A stretch of DNA of 64,000 bases. Source: Urophycis tenuis (Eukaryota > Chordata > Actinopteri > Gadiformes > Phycidae). The position numbers and the translations under genes are program-made. The notes under the pieces were generated by a model. That model did no database searches. It saw nothing but the letters and a program-made list of their open reading frames with translations, and had not been told where the DNA came from. The stretch is taken from positions 11,219,522 to 11,283,521 of the forward strand of contig JAXIVH010000012.1 in NCBI GenBank assembly GCA_036785325.1, given 5' to 3'. The stretch's first letter is position 1; each line of letters opens with the position of its first letter. Below, piece by piece: positions 11,649 to 25,701 of this stretch.

Positions 11649-11649
11649 C
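11570..11649. repeat. (CA)n/(CACG) microsatellite at the start of the vps11 3' UTR
   Basis: Imperfect CACACG repeats change to pure CA at about 11626-11649. On the transcript strand it is a GU tract that begins with the last base of the stop region. Confidence 0.95.
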
Positions 11650-11813
11650 TAGCTGTTCCTCTTGGTGTGGATGAGGAGGTCTCTCTGGAGGTCCGTCTCC
11701 AGACTGCTGGCGGCCCTGCTGCCGGGGGGGTCCGTGACCAGGGTCAGCTTGTTGAAGACCCCGCGGCCGAAGTAGTCGGCCACCACAGAGAAGCCGTCGT
11801 TGGAGCTGCGGAG
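11649..11813 (-). CDS. vps11: vps11 coding exon 16 with stop codon
   Basis: Acceptor GTGTTCCAG; it encodes LRSSNDGFSVVADYFGRGVF to LLIHTKRNS and ends with TAG at 11651-11649. The stop codon directly abuts a GT microsatellite. Confidence 0.96.
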   Translation of the reverse strand, partial: LRSSNDGFSVVADYFGRGVFNKLTLVTDPPGSRAASSLETDLQRDLLIHTKRNS

Positions 11814-12647
11814 CTGGAACACAAGGGGTGGGGGGTGTTACAAAGGGGGGCCTGCAGGGGGGGGTGCAGTCGATGCAAGTCGTTGCAGACTGGCCCCAGG
11901 GGACCGGGTTACAACACAAAGGGGGGCCTGCAGGGGGGGGGGGGTGCAGTCGATGCAAGTCGTTGCAGACTGGCCCCAGCAAACATCAACATCAGGCCGG
12001 TGTGCCCGTGGGTGGCTGCTACCGGGTCGGGCGGATGAGGTTTGTTGTTGGCGAGCAGGTGTTGGTGTTGGTACCACTCTCAAAATAGCAACAGAGTGTC
12101 GTATTCATGCATTATGTAAGGTGTTGTCAGGCTTCGGGCTGCAAACGTGCGGCGTATCGGCAGGCAGCAGAGTGTAGAGTGTAAGCGCTCCGGTGTAACC
12201 ACACGCCAAACGGGATTAATCATCAACATCCACCAAAGCGGTCCCACTGCGATTGCCGAGCTTATGCCCCAACTCGTACCTATACGTTTCCAGCTGCTCT
12301 CCGAAAACCAGAAGAGATCCGCCAGCTGTGTGATGATCCAACTGGGTTGTTTACCGCATGACAAGCATTAAGGCTGAGTTATGCTTAAGTTATGGTTCCG
12401 CGTTAACGCAACGCTAGGGGGCTTACGGACCCATTACGTCCTTGCGGACCCCCCTTGCGTCCACCGCAAGGACCTAACGTGCACCTCCCAAAAATCCTAG
12501 ACGTGCGTCGAGGCGACGCAACACCAACGCAGCGGCTTTGGCTGTGATTGGTCCGCTAACTACATCCGCTGGAGACCGCTTTTCCGGTTTCCACTCGTAA
12601 ACACCGCCACGGTGTGATAAATGCTTCGACTGATTGGCAACAACATA

Positions 12648-12681
<34 letters not shown>

Positions 12682-15600
12682 CTCTTGCCTTCATTTCTGT
12701 AAACTTTTTTTTTTACTCGCTAGTAAAAATCCGTATCCGTATGTAATGACCAGAATGGCCATTCTGGTCCCTCTATCGGTGTGGCATTGAATTGCATTTC
12801 GACACGTAAACCCCACGCAGAACCATCACGGTCTCATGACTGCCTCCAAGCAACTACGTGGCCATATCTCAGCCTTTGTTCGCACCCAAAGCGGCAGGGC
12901 CGTCCGTGTATGCGGTGTGAACGGAGGGGGGGGGTGAGCGACCAGAGGCATGGCCTTGAGGGTGGTACCTGTCTGGTGAAGTGGTCGTGGAGGTCCCGTT
13001 TCTGGTCCTGCACGCGCAGCATGTCCAGCACCTTGCGGTTCTCCGGCATGCAGGTGGGGCACTCGGCCTCGCTGTCGGCGTAGCTCTCGAAGCAGTGCTG
13101 GTGGAAGGAGTGGCTGCACAGGAAGTGGACCGAGGGCAGCTCCAGCGGACTGCTGCACATGTTGCACTTGGTCTTCTGGAAGATCTTGGCGCTGCAGGGG
13201 GGGAGGCGTTGGCGAATGTTGGTTTTGCACCGATAAACTCACGTTAAAAGGTATGGATGTGGGACCTCTACCGCCAAGCCAAGGCGATGTAATTCATAGA
13301 GGACTGAATAGAGTTAACGTGAATCAGGAGGAATCAGGAGAAGTGTTGGGAGTGAGCGGTGGGGACGAAGGTGGCCGGAGGTGTGCGTGGTTGGAGCAGG
13401 GGGGGGTGGGGGGCCCTACCTGGTCCTCAGGTCCTGGATCTCGGCGCGGAGGTGCGCGGTCTCCTCGCGGTACTGGCGGATCTTGCGCTCGTCGTCCTCG
13501 ATCTGCTGGCTCTCCCGCTGCAGCTTGTTCACCAGGTAGTCCTTGATGACGGACAGCGTGGCCGTGGAGTTGTGCGCCAGCGTCTGCACCACTGCGCGGG
13601 AACACGGTGTGAGCGCGCGCACACGGACACACGCGCGCGCGGTCGACAGGGCTTCCATTCGAATGGCTTGTCAAACAGTGTTGCATTCAAAAAATTGCCT
13701 TGAACACAAAAAAAGCTGTGCACGTATGTGAAGCGTAGGGCTGGGACAAAAGATTATTTTCAGCGACTAAAGCTGACAATAGCAGCTATTATCGATTGAT
13801 TTTTTTTGTAGTCACTGGTAAATTGTCTCTTCAACCCAAAAAAATCTAAATCAACAACAAACAACAAACATCCCAGAAAAGCAATCAGCGAATCATGAAA
13901 TCCTAATCAAAATAATGCTCAATTCAATCACGGACCAATTCGTTTAACAGACTAATCGGTCGACGTTGCTCACGGACGCACTGGGACTCGTTCGACCGAC
14001 CGCTAAATCTACTCAAGGGCTTAAAGCGCAGAGAGAGAGAGGTCCCCCATGTCCTCTCCCTCCCTCCCACTCACTCACTCACCCAGCAACGGCGGCATCA
14101 GGTTGTTCTGGTCGATGTGCTGCAGCACCTGGCTGATGTACGCCTTGCAGTCCTCCTCCTTCCTGGCGAAGTAGCCCAGCGCCTGCTCCCACAGACACAC
14201 CTCCTGGTCGCCGTAGCGCTTGCAGGCCTCCACCACCTTGCTGTACTCCTCGTTCTGCATGTGGTAGTGCATGATCTGCTGGTACCTGTGTTGAGGAGAA
14301 ATCGCAGAGTGACATTAAACGGAATACGGTCGTAGCTGCACGTTGGGGTGGCGATCGCCACCCACGGCTGGTGATAAAAGGGCGTGGCCAGTGGTACCAC
14401 CAGCAAATCAACAAAGAGAAGCTAATGTCTATGAATGAACGTCTCCTTAAGAGCGTGTTTACATGGATTATGGGTAGATCATTGGTTCCCAAACGAAGTC
14501 TGGGTGTGCCGTGGGATTTTGTGACAACCATACATTATTATTGCAATATACAACTACACAAAAAATATTATTTATTAATTAAGTTTATCAGTACTTTGTA
14601 TGCACTCATTTCATAATACAGAGGAAAACTATATACCTAAAAACAATTCTTTAATTTTGTGACCTGACTGGTTTAAATGGGTGTATTACTGCTTTGATGA
14701 AGCCTAATTTGATAAAGTTTCAAGTAAATATTTGAAATATTTGGTTAATAACTTTTTCATGAGTAATATGAGTCTTTGTCACATTTAATTTGGCATTAGT
14801 AAATAATTATTTACAGATATTTTACGTGATATGAGTGATAACATGTGTTATAAAGGCTATTTTGCACAATAGGTGTGCCTTGAGATTTCTACTTGTTCTT
14901 TGGTGTGCCTTGGGCACAAAAAGATTTGGGAACCACTGCGGTAGATCAAACAAATCTAAGAAAACGGCAAACTTTCCCCATCAAGGTTGAATTCTTTGAC
15001 TACGAACCACAGGACAGTAGGAAAGCATACATTTCCAGAGCTATGAAGAAGGACCCAATGTAGTTTGGAGGCGGGACCACAAGTCAAGCGCACTCACAGT
15101 TTGCCCTTTTCGTAGAGGTAGAGCACTCCTTCTTTGAAGTTGTGCATCTGGCAGAGCACTAAGGCCTTGTCAAACACCGTGTTGTCGCTCCGCAGCAGAG
15201 ACAGTGCTGCCCCCTGTAGGACCTTCTTCTGCTGCGGGTGGGGGGGGGGGAAACAAAGACAAAGCAACAAACTCGTATCCCAAACATGTATACCCAAAAC
15301 CAATGTGCTCACTTATAGTACTGTAATTACATAGCACAATATGTTTAATTGACGAAAAAGAACAATCTTTTGAGTAGCCGAAGCTTAAGAGAAATCAACA
15401 GAGACCTCGCCTATCTGTTTGATCAGGTGATGAACCAACAGTGGATAAGTGATGGGACAACAGTGTCGCGCGATGACACACATTGACAGAGACACCTTGC
15501 AGCATAAAGTAGCTCTTAACCGTGAATCTTAATGTTAAATCTAGGTTAGCAGAAGCGCAGGCACGTGACGTTGAGGTGTCAGCCTGGAGATGGCTCAGAT

Positions 15601-17429
15601 ATAAGGACAATGAATCCAGTGTTTATGTTTGGGCATAACATTTCAATGGCCCATGATGTTTGATGTCGGACGTTCGCTACCAGCGTTTAGCTAATCCGCG
15701 ATGTTGCACTTCTGCTTTATCACCGGCTTTACCGCCTGCGGCTTTTATCGCCCGATTTATCGCCGTTACGGCTTGGCCGCCAGCTTTCCCAGCATGCACT
15801 CCAGGGCCCATGGCTCGGACCCCACACTAAAGCCACCTTCAGGGGCGGCGTGCGGCGCGGCGCGGCGGGTACCTCCGGCTCCTGCTCGTGGGCCCAGTCG
15901 TGCAGCCGGAGCTCCAGCAGCGTGTCGTAGACGCCCTCCGGGGAGAAGGGCTCCACCTCGATCATGTGCTCCAGGAAGGCCTTCAGCTCGCGCCGGTTGT
16001 TGGCGAAGATGGGGATGAACTCCTCCGAGTTGGCCTGCGAGCACAGAGGGAACGGGTCTTTGCACCTCATGCAATTGCAACGTTTAAAAAAAAAAAAAAC
16101 AAGCGTTTCATAACGGCCGAGCAATTTTTGTCATTTAGTTGTGGTTACCGGTCGAAGGAGCTAATAGACTTGGTACTTTATGTGCTTTACTCCTGCTTAT
16201 CTGTATCATCTCTTACCACTGCTTCCATCTCAGCTCATGTGCAATGAATCTTCTCCAGCTTGTGTATGATGTAAATACTTACGTGCTTTCGTGCACTTTA
16301 TATTTCTCGATTGCCGCTTTATTTTCCTTCTTCATCTTTCATTCTCCATTGCTGTACTTAATAAATCTGTGATGCCCTGATTTTACTGTTACACTGTACT
16401 TACTATATTTTATTTTATTCAACTGTTTTCTTTGATTTTTCTTCCATGTTGGAACGGGCCTCGCCCAATACATTTCATTGTACAGTAATACTATAAGTGA
16501 TGCTGCACATTTGACAATAAAGGACTTGAAAACTTGAAACTTGAAACTTGGGTTAATTGGCGTCACTTTATGAATTCAGGTTCAACCTGCTCATTCAGAC
16601 TGGGATGGATAACATTCCGGTCAATCGGGTGGCGGTTCTGGTTTTAATGAGGAATCAAGTCAGGGGAGTAAAAGGACGGCTAGGAGGCGACAGGAGTGCC
16701 TTGGCTCAGTGCACGACTGAGCTAAACACTTCCTGAACCTGAAGTCCTCACCACTGTCATCTAAATAATAACTCAAGAGAGTGCACACAGGAACTGACAA
16801 CACATCCGATTATGTACTTACATAAATCGAAGTGACTTTGATCATTTGAGTGGAGAGAGGAGTTAGGGGTGAGATGGGGAGATGGGGAGATGAGGAGATG
16901 AGGAGATGAGGAGATGAGGAGATGAGGAGATGAGGAGATGAGGAGATGAGGAGATGAGGAGATAGGGAGATAGGGAGATAGGGAGATAGGGAGATAGGGA
17001 GATAGGGAGATAGGGAGATAGGGAGATAAGGAGATAAGGAGATAAGGAGATAAGGAGATGGGGAGATGGGGAGATGGGGAGATGGAGAGATAGAGAAATA
17101 GGGAAATAGGTAGACAAGGAGACAAGGAGTCGAAGCAGCCACCACGTCCCGGCGCGGGCTGACCTTGTTCTCGAGTCCTTTCTGCGGGGTCTCCCGGTCG
17201 GCGCTCTCCCTCTTGGGCTGGTAGTCGGTGCAGAGGTCCTTGAGCAGGGAGGTGGTCCCGTCGGGGACGTGGTGCATGAGGGTCTTGCCGTAGCGCTTCA
17301 TGTTGCTCTCCGCCTGGTCGAAGGGCAGCCGCCCGATGTAGCGGAGCGCCTCCTGGTAGTTCTGCAGGGGGCGGGGCCGCGGACGTCAGCGCTCGGACCC
17401 GGAACGTGTGTGTACGTGTACGTGTACGT

Positions 17430-17493
<64 letters not shown>

Positions 17494-17881
17494 GAGTGGG
17501 GATCGGGACGGAATTTTCTGTCCGAGCCCGGCCCGCGTCCGACAGGCATCAAGCTTTTGATGTCCGAACCCGACACAGTTAAAGTTTTTTTTTTTTTTCA
17601 TACTAATGATACATTTACGTCTGTGTTTATGAAAGCCCGCTTTTTATTAAGCAACTGCAAGGCATTTGGGAATGTCAACAAACAGATGACCGCTACATGC
17701 ACAGGTTTACGCGCGGGTAAATTTCAAGTCGCGCAGATGTGACCGAGCCCGACCCAAACCCGAGCATATTTTCTAAGTATTTGTCCGAACCCGACCCACC
17801 CCGTCGGGTACCGTCGGGTCCCATTGGGCTTGGGTCGGGTATCCATCCTCAAGTGTGTGTGTGTGTGTGTGTGTCTGTGCA

Positions 17882-17934
<53 letters not shown>

Positions 17935-18951
17935 TGACACAGCGACGCCTGGCCTGGACTGTGCGCGCTCACCTTGAGGTCCTCCAGCTGGATCTTCAGG
18001 TACCACTCGTGCTGCGCGTGCTTCTCAGCCAGGAAGACGGCGTGGCTGTGGTAGCCCGCCTGCCGCAGCACCTTGATGGCGATCTCCACGTCGAAGTGGA
18101 CCTCGCTCTCGCTGCTCTGTTGGGGATACGCACGCACATACACACACACACGCACACAGACACACACACACACATGCGTGCAGGTGAGCAGGTCATACAG
18201 TGTATGGTTCCTGATTGATTCAGGCCGCCTTTCGAACCCACGGCTTTGAAGGGACTTATTTTATAGCAGGGGTCATCAACTACATTGGTCCGAGGGCCAG
18301 AATTTTTCTCGGCAGACATTGTGAGGGCCAGATGCTTTCGTAAAATAAAATAAATTAACAATTATATATATGTTGTGTGTTGTGCTAGTTACTGAAAAAT
18401 AGTAACTAGTTACAGTTACTAGTTACTTTCTAAAAAAGTAACTCAGTTAGTAACTCAGTTACTTAAACCAAAAAGTAATGCGTTACTGAAAAAGTAACTT
18501 TTTAGTTACTGTAAAACGTTCTTCCAATGCTGTAAAGGTTGATTGATTGAGTTCCCCCTATAGCCGTCATTTCAGTTCTGTACTGATGCTGAATAATACA
18601 AAATAATACAACCGTTTCAATTCAGTTGCATCCACATCACTGAATCTAATCATCCAAGCAATATCATCTGTTGTGCACCAACACAAACACCAAAGTATTT
18701 TTTCAATGTCTATTTATTTTAGTCAGGCCATAGGCTATAAACTGGCTAAACAAGGCTATTTTTCTTATTTGGTATTCAAAAACAAACTGCCAAAAATGAA
18801 AGTGGCTTCAAAGCAAATACAGACATTCTGATATAAATAACTGACAACAATATTCTGACGTCGACGTCGGCCGGCTGAGCGCCGCTGAGCCGCCGCCATG
18901 CGAGAGGCAGACGCCTCCGCCGCGTCCTCGCTCCGCCTCCTCGGAGCGCCG

Positions 18952-19025
<74 letters not shown>

Positions 19026-22000
19026 AGTGGGTGTGTGCATGCCGCTTCTCGATGTGCTTCAGCAGATTGCTGTTGCTGTTTTTCGCCGTACAGAGAATTT
19101 TTGACCCGGGGCACAGTTTACATCTTACCGAAATGTTGTTTTCCCCTTTGCTCTCGAGTAGAAACTGATCTTCCCCTTCTCGCTCGCCATCATGCCGTGC
19201 ACTGACCTGTTCAGTCATCTCGGGGCGCGTGTTTGATTGCGTGTGTGACGCTAGAGGCGACAGCTTTGTTTTTCAATTCAATTAAACTTTATTGATCGGG
19301 AACTGCGTGCCGTTGTAAAACCTCACCAAAAGGAACGGAGTAACGTAGCGTTCGCCGTTCGGTAACGGGAACGGAGTTACTGAATTTTAAAAAACAAAGC
19401 GTTACGTAACGCGTTACTGAAAAAAATAACGGCGTTACGTAACGGCGTTACTAATAACGCATAACGCGTTACTACCCAACACTGTACATATATATATATA
19501 GCCTTTGTCAGTGTTAACAGACTTATATTACATGTATGGCATCAAGCCACTAGGGGGCGAAGGCGATATTTTAGCGATACTTTTTCCTCTTCACTGTGCT
19601 ATTCCTCCATCCATCCATTATCGTGACCGCTTATCCTCTACGAGGGTCGCGGGGGGCTGGAGCCAATCCCAGCTGCGACGGGCGAGAGGCGGGGTACACC
19701 CTGGACAAGTCGCCAGCCTATCACAGGGCTAACATACATAGACAAACAACCATTCACACTCACATACACACCTATGGTCAATTTAGAGACACCAATTAAC
19801 CCAATCCCCAACCTGCATGTTTTTAGTCTGTGGGAGGAAGCCGGAGTACCCGGAGAGAACCCACGCAAGCACGGGGAGAACATGCAAACTCCACACAGAA
19901 AGGTCCCGGGTCCCAGGTGGATTCGAACCCAGAACCCTCTTGCTGTGAGGCGACAGTGCTAACCACTGCACCACCGTGCCGCCCCCTGTGCTATTCCTGA
20001 ATTCAGAAATTATTCTGGGGGCCGGATGGAAAGCTCTGGTGGGCCGGATGTGGCCCGCGGGCCGCCAGATGACATTCACTGTTTTATAGGCTCATTGTCA
20101 CTTCATGGAATCTCTCATTCAAAGTGTGTATTTTGTTTAATAATCCCCTTCTCGTTCAATCTCTTCCCCAAGCAAACACCTGCCTCGTTCAGTCTGTCTT
20201 TAAAAATGATTGGATTCGACCAAACTGCGTCTTCTTATACAAGCATTGTGAAGTAAAGTGCCGTTGTTGTTTGCTCAGAACTTCAAAAGATACATTAGCG
20301 GTTTAAGACTTGAGATTTGTATTATCTACAAATTATATAAGTTTTACAGTGTGATTTTATTGATAACATTATTGAATTCACGATCGATCAGCATGTATTT
20401 CATATCTATATCCAGGTCATTCTAAGCCCGGTTGAAATGTCACACGGCGCAAATTGAAATACCACCGGCAAAAAATCCCTCTAAGGGGGATGACGGGGGG
20501 GATGACGTGAAAGGTTAGGACGGAAAAGCAGAAAGCCCTTTGAACAGCAAAAAGGCGCCAGCACTTCTCAATCACTTCTCAAAGCTTCAAAAGTACATAA
20601 AAGTCCTCCCACCCCCCCACCCCCGCCCCGCTCCCACTACCTTGATGAACTCCTCCAGCTTGGAGCTGTCCTTCAGCTTGGTGTAGCAGTTGAGCAGCAG
20701 CGTGGTGTGGTCCGCGTTGGCCAGCGACTGCCTATGCAGCGCCTGCAGGTACGCCGTCAGGTTGTGGATCCGCTGGGCGTCCAGGAACTTACGGATCACG
20801 TAGGACGGCTCCAGCTTCCCGATGGTTCTGGTGAGACGGGGGAACACACGCATCATAATAAATAATAATAATACATTTTTATTTGTAAAGCGCTTTTCAT
20901 AAAAGAATCTCAAAGTGCTACAGAAACCAAAAAGAGAAAAAAAACAACACGAAGGGCAAGAACACATTAAAAATCAGCAGCAAAAAAAAGAAGATACAAG
21001 TGATAAGTACATTTAAAAAAAGGCTAAAAGGAGTTGAAAGGCAGAGTAAAATGAGAGAAAATCTAAGAGCAATTTAAGAACGCCTGCCTGAATAAAAAGG
21101 TTTTAAGGCCTTTTCAATGCGTACATCCAAAGGCAACTTGTGGGCCCTGGGTTTTGTGATGCACGTGTTGGGCACGCCATCAGGGTTTTTTTTGGGGGGG
21201 GGGGTTCTGAAAGGGCCGGGCGCCGCCGCGTTTTATTGTTTTGATTTGTCATGGTGACGCGTCGAGGCGCGGTTTTGTTGTTTAGCTCACACTGGCGCAC
21301 TGCGGGCCGGCAGTAGCTCAGTGGGTAGAGCGGGTGGACAGAGCGGGTCGTCCACTCACCGGCGGTTCGATGCCCTTGATCCCCCCTCATCCAAAATGTC
21401 GAACCCCACAAACGTACTGATTGTAAGTCGCCTTGGACAAAAGCGTCTGCTAAAATGCCCCCTTTACCCTTTACTGCGCACTGCACGTGAACAAAGTGGG
21501 GAATTTAACCTATTTAATTTCATTCTTTTTTTGTGTGCATTTTCCATCCTCTTCAAAGAAACGCCAAACCACTTGACCATTTTAACAAGCACAACAACAG
21601 GAGCAGTTTCTGCATGACACCATGTGGACGGGTTCTTCACAGGTGGTTTTACCGTATGTACTGCTGGATGGCGCCGTCGTGGTCCCCCTTGAGGTAGAGG
21701 TGGTCTCCGTACTGCCGGAAGATCTCCGACAGGCCGTCGCTGTCCAGGTGCTGGCTCTTGGCCAGGTTTATAGCCATCACAAAGAGGTTCTTCTTGAAAA
21801 GCATCTGGAGGAGAGAGAATGGCGACGCGGCGCCATGCATTAGCGCCTCTGAACTCCATTAGACGGGAGGGAGTGCTCGCCAAGGCCTTTTAAAAGGGGT
21901 TGATTGTGTAATGCTCGGTGGATTTCTGGTGAAGGGGTAACCGGGCAACAACGCGTTTTATCGAGTTCTCATTGCAAACAAGGAGAAAGGATCGGAAGTC

Positions 22001-25000
22001 TGCAATGTGCCAAAGGTATGGGCTTGGTCTGTTTTTTTCCAACATGATATAGCAAAGAGAAAAATATGCATGATTCATTTCATCATATTTTTTTCAGGCT
22101 GGCAACCACGGCTTCTATGGGTGTAAATCTGTGGGCTGCTAATAATGTAATATTGTAATCATAGTTCCTGTATTAATATTAATACAGATCAATAATACAT
22201 ACAAAATAATAATTAGAAATGTTTTTGTACTACTTTGTACTTGATTTTCTGATCTTAAGAAGCCTCGATGAGTTGTAAAGAGGATATGACATGAAATGAC
22301 AATGGTCCGTGTGTGTGTGTGTATGCGTGCGTGTGTCCGTGTGTGCATGTGTGCTTGCCTGCGTGTGTGTGTGCGTGCGTGCCTGCATGCGTCTGCGTGC
22401 GTGTGTGCCTGCGTGCGTGTGCATCAGTGCGTGCGTGTGCGTCAGTGCGTGCGTGTTTGCATGCCTCCGCGTGTTAAGTCCCACCTCCAGTTTGGTCTGA
22501 GTGTCCTTCTCCTGCAGGACGAACATCTTGCCGTCCCTGGTCAGCACGTAGAAGGAGCCCCACTCGGCCAGCACGTCGATGATGTCGTCAAAGGGGGCGC
22601 TGTAGGCGATGAACTTGTTGTCCAGGTCGTAGATGGTCAGCAGCTGTTTCTCTGAGGGCGACGTCTCCCTGCTGGCAAACCCCGCCCTGAGGTGGACACC
22701 AAGAAGAGAGAGAGTCAATATATATGTGTAAGTTAATGTCATGCTTTGGTCGGTCGTCCATTCGTTTATGCAGCAAAGATTGTCTGCTTTTTATTGTGAG
22801 TGAAATAGCTAATCAAACAATTCATTCATAATAAATAGAAAAATAACAAAATGCAGCAGTTACTTACGATAAAAAATAACTTCTTAACTGTTATACCCTC
22901 CGATGCCATATTACTGTGTAGAAATGTCCTCCTATTGCTGTGTAGAATATTTTTTCCCAAACACAAATGCATTCGGGATAAATTATTAGCCTGTCTGCTG
23001 CCATTTACTACCACCCCTCACCTCTAGCTGACCTGCTCTAAATCAGCAAAGCACATTGCGGTCATCAGGTTGACCTTTTGTCATTGAAACGCATTAGCCT
23101 GTCCTTTCTGCGAGAAACAGCTAGCATCACTAGCACCCAGTTGAGAATAGATAGTTAATATTATGAGTTATGATCTCTGAATGGATTTCCATGACTTGGG
23201 TTTCCTTGACCCTTGAGCTCTGTTGGAGTTCAGATGGGACTGGACCTGAACAAGTAAGATAATAATGTGTGTATGTGAAGAGGCCGTTTCCAACGCACCC
23301 CTACACTGTTCAACCTGTCAGCAAAGAAATCTGTAACTAAGATCAAAGCGAATATTCACGGCAGAGAAGGTCAGCGATGGCTTCGGTTAAAGATCAACTG
23401 ACATCTGACCACTAGAGGGCAGAAAGTACACTCCAAAGCCATCCTTCAACTAAACTCACTGCTTGGCGTTTTTTGCATACTGGCACAGTTGAACTGATTC
23501 TTGTTCTTACAATGTGGGTCAGCAGACCTGGGTTCACCCCAGTTCAATTAGTCCAATGATTTAATAACGTGCAGATGGGGAAAATATCGAATGCGCCAAA
23601 ATTAGCAAAAGCAAACCGAGGACATAGAGTACATACACGAGACTGCATAGTCCCGAGTGTTGTTCCCCAATGCGATTAGTTGAGATAGCTATACTTTATT
23701 GATCCCAAGCTGGGAAATTACAGTGTAGCAGCAGCATTACACACAGTAAAAATACAAAGAATTAGAGAATAAAATGCAATATAAAAAATTTATAAAAATG
23801 TATAAATAAAAATAAAAATAAATTGTAGTGCAAGATAGAAAATCTAAAAAAAAAAATATATATATATATAAGGTGCAGTGAACAATTATGTACAAACATA
23901 TAAGGTGCTTGGAGACTGTTGTTATGACCAGAGTTATTAGCTGTTATTGTAAAGTGTAATGGCAGGAAGGATTTCCTATATCTGTCCCTTCGACAGCGGA
24001 GCCGGAGCAGCCTGTGAGAGAAGGTGCTCCGCCGTCTGACCACTGTGTGATTTGCGTGAACGACAGTGGCGTCGACAAACACCGCGACCGACTCACTTGC
24101 TGGGCGACTTGGCGTCCTTGGTGAGCAGCAGCATGTAGCCCCTGTACCAGTGGGACAGCAGCTTCTGCCCCTCGAAGGCGAAGCAGGGGCCGCGCTCGTC
24201 GGGCTGGTACAGGTACACGCACTCGTCGCCCGCCACGATGAACTGGGAGTCCTGGGAGGGGTCGGTGAGGGAGGAGCAGCGCAGGGCGCAGCCGTGCGTG
24301 TCCAGCTCCAGTCTGGGGTACTCCTTCACGGAGAGAGTGTAACACTGGCCAGGGGAGGGGAGTGGGGGGGGGGGGGGGGGGGGTGAGAAGGTCAGCATGC
24401 AGCAGGCAACACACAGCTATGGTGAACTGTTTCAGAACGCGGTATGTGTCTGATAGCATGATGAGATGAGAGAGAGAGAGATTGATTCATTGATTGATTG
24501 ATGAGAAAGATGATTTTTTTTTATCTTTCTCGTATCTCGTAACCCAATTTGATGGAAATTGAGAAAAGATTAGTTTTTTTTTGGCTTGAAAGGTGAACAT
24601 GGGGGCGATAAGTCAATCACAGACATCTCAGCCTCGATCTACACTGTTCAATAAAATGCTCATGCTCTCACCGTATTTATACTTATACTATACATTATAT
24701 TAATATTTAATCATGTTAACAACAGACAATACTGTCATTGCACTGTTTACCGTTTACTTTTGTTTTAATTCTCTCAACACCGCACATGCACTGTAACCCT
24801 TAATCTTAATCTTAATTTAATTTTTATTTTATTTTATGTACCTGTTCTATGCTCCTTTTACGTGTGTGATATATGTGTGTGTGTATATGTGAATGCTACT
24901 GGATGCCAAAAATCTCCCTATGGGTATTAATAAAGTATCTATCTATCTATCTATCTATCTATCTAAAATGTATAGATTTAATAGGTAATTGGGATGGGTC

Positions 25001-25647
25001 TAATAAAAAAAGGTATTCATGTAAGAATCGAAATACGTTTGCTTTTGTGTGTTTACATTATTGCAATTAGGTGATATAACTCGCACACAGTGGACTGGAG
25101 CAGATACTGAAATTAGCACCCATATGTATTGAATCGAGAATCAAATTTAAATCGGGAATGGGATTAACCAAAACAATCAAAATCTAATCCAATCCGGAGA
25201 TACCCAACGATTCGGTATCATCATTGCCAGTGACATGATACCGATACATCTATGCAAAAAGCATCATCAGCGAATCCCCATCTCGATGAGGCCGCTGATA
25301 TGAGGGCAGTGGGGTGGTACGTTTCCAGGCATTTCCATGAGGCTATGGATGCGTGCCAAGCCAGACAAGAAAAAGGTGAGAGGAGTTTTCCCGAAAAAAA
25401 ACTTACGTGGACTTTTTCCAGCGTGGCGACAAACAAGTGGGTGACCTTGCCGACCTGGCGGAAGGAAAGGCCTGTGATTGGACAGGTTCCCTCGTGCAGC
25501 GTCAGCGTTTTGCTGTGCCTGTCTCTGGTGATGTCCCCCTTGGTTAGCACCACGCTGCCGTCTGTAAAGCCTGCCAACAGACACACAGAAACGCTGTGAC
25601 CCACGCAACACTGCAGTGACCTGATAGAGACCAAGACACAGAGAGAC

Positions 25648-25701
<54 letters not shown>

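Larger units (their letters stand above)
18374..19484 (-). mobile_element. Inner hAT element with BED-finger transposase remnant
   Basis: The right end CGCGTTACTACCCAACACTG is the well-known fish hAT terminus. The left end is degenerate (TTGTGCTAGTTACTG). Repeated AGTAAC/GTTACT motifs fill both subterminal regions. The left boundary is uncertain by about 10 bases. Confidence 0.75.
18267..20081. mobile_element. hAT-family element in vps11 intron 8, host of two later insertions
   Basis: It begins CAGGGGTCATCAAC and ends GATGACATTCACTG. Flanks are a perfect 8-base duplication TTTTATAG (18259-18266 and 20082-20089), diagnostic of hAT. Inside both ends are the phrases GGGCCAG and GGGCCGGATGTGGCCCGCGG, seen in Charlie-like fish elements. 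It contains the inner hAT (18374-19484) and a retroposon (19607-19985). Confidence 0.85.

Noticed and set aside
16757..17301. Ser/Pro/Leu/Ile-rich ORFs
   Set aside because: They are the translation of the 8-base GGAGATRR minisatellite in vps11 intron 10.
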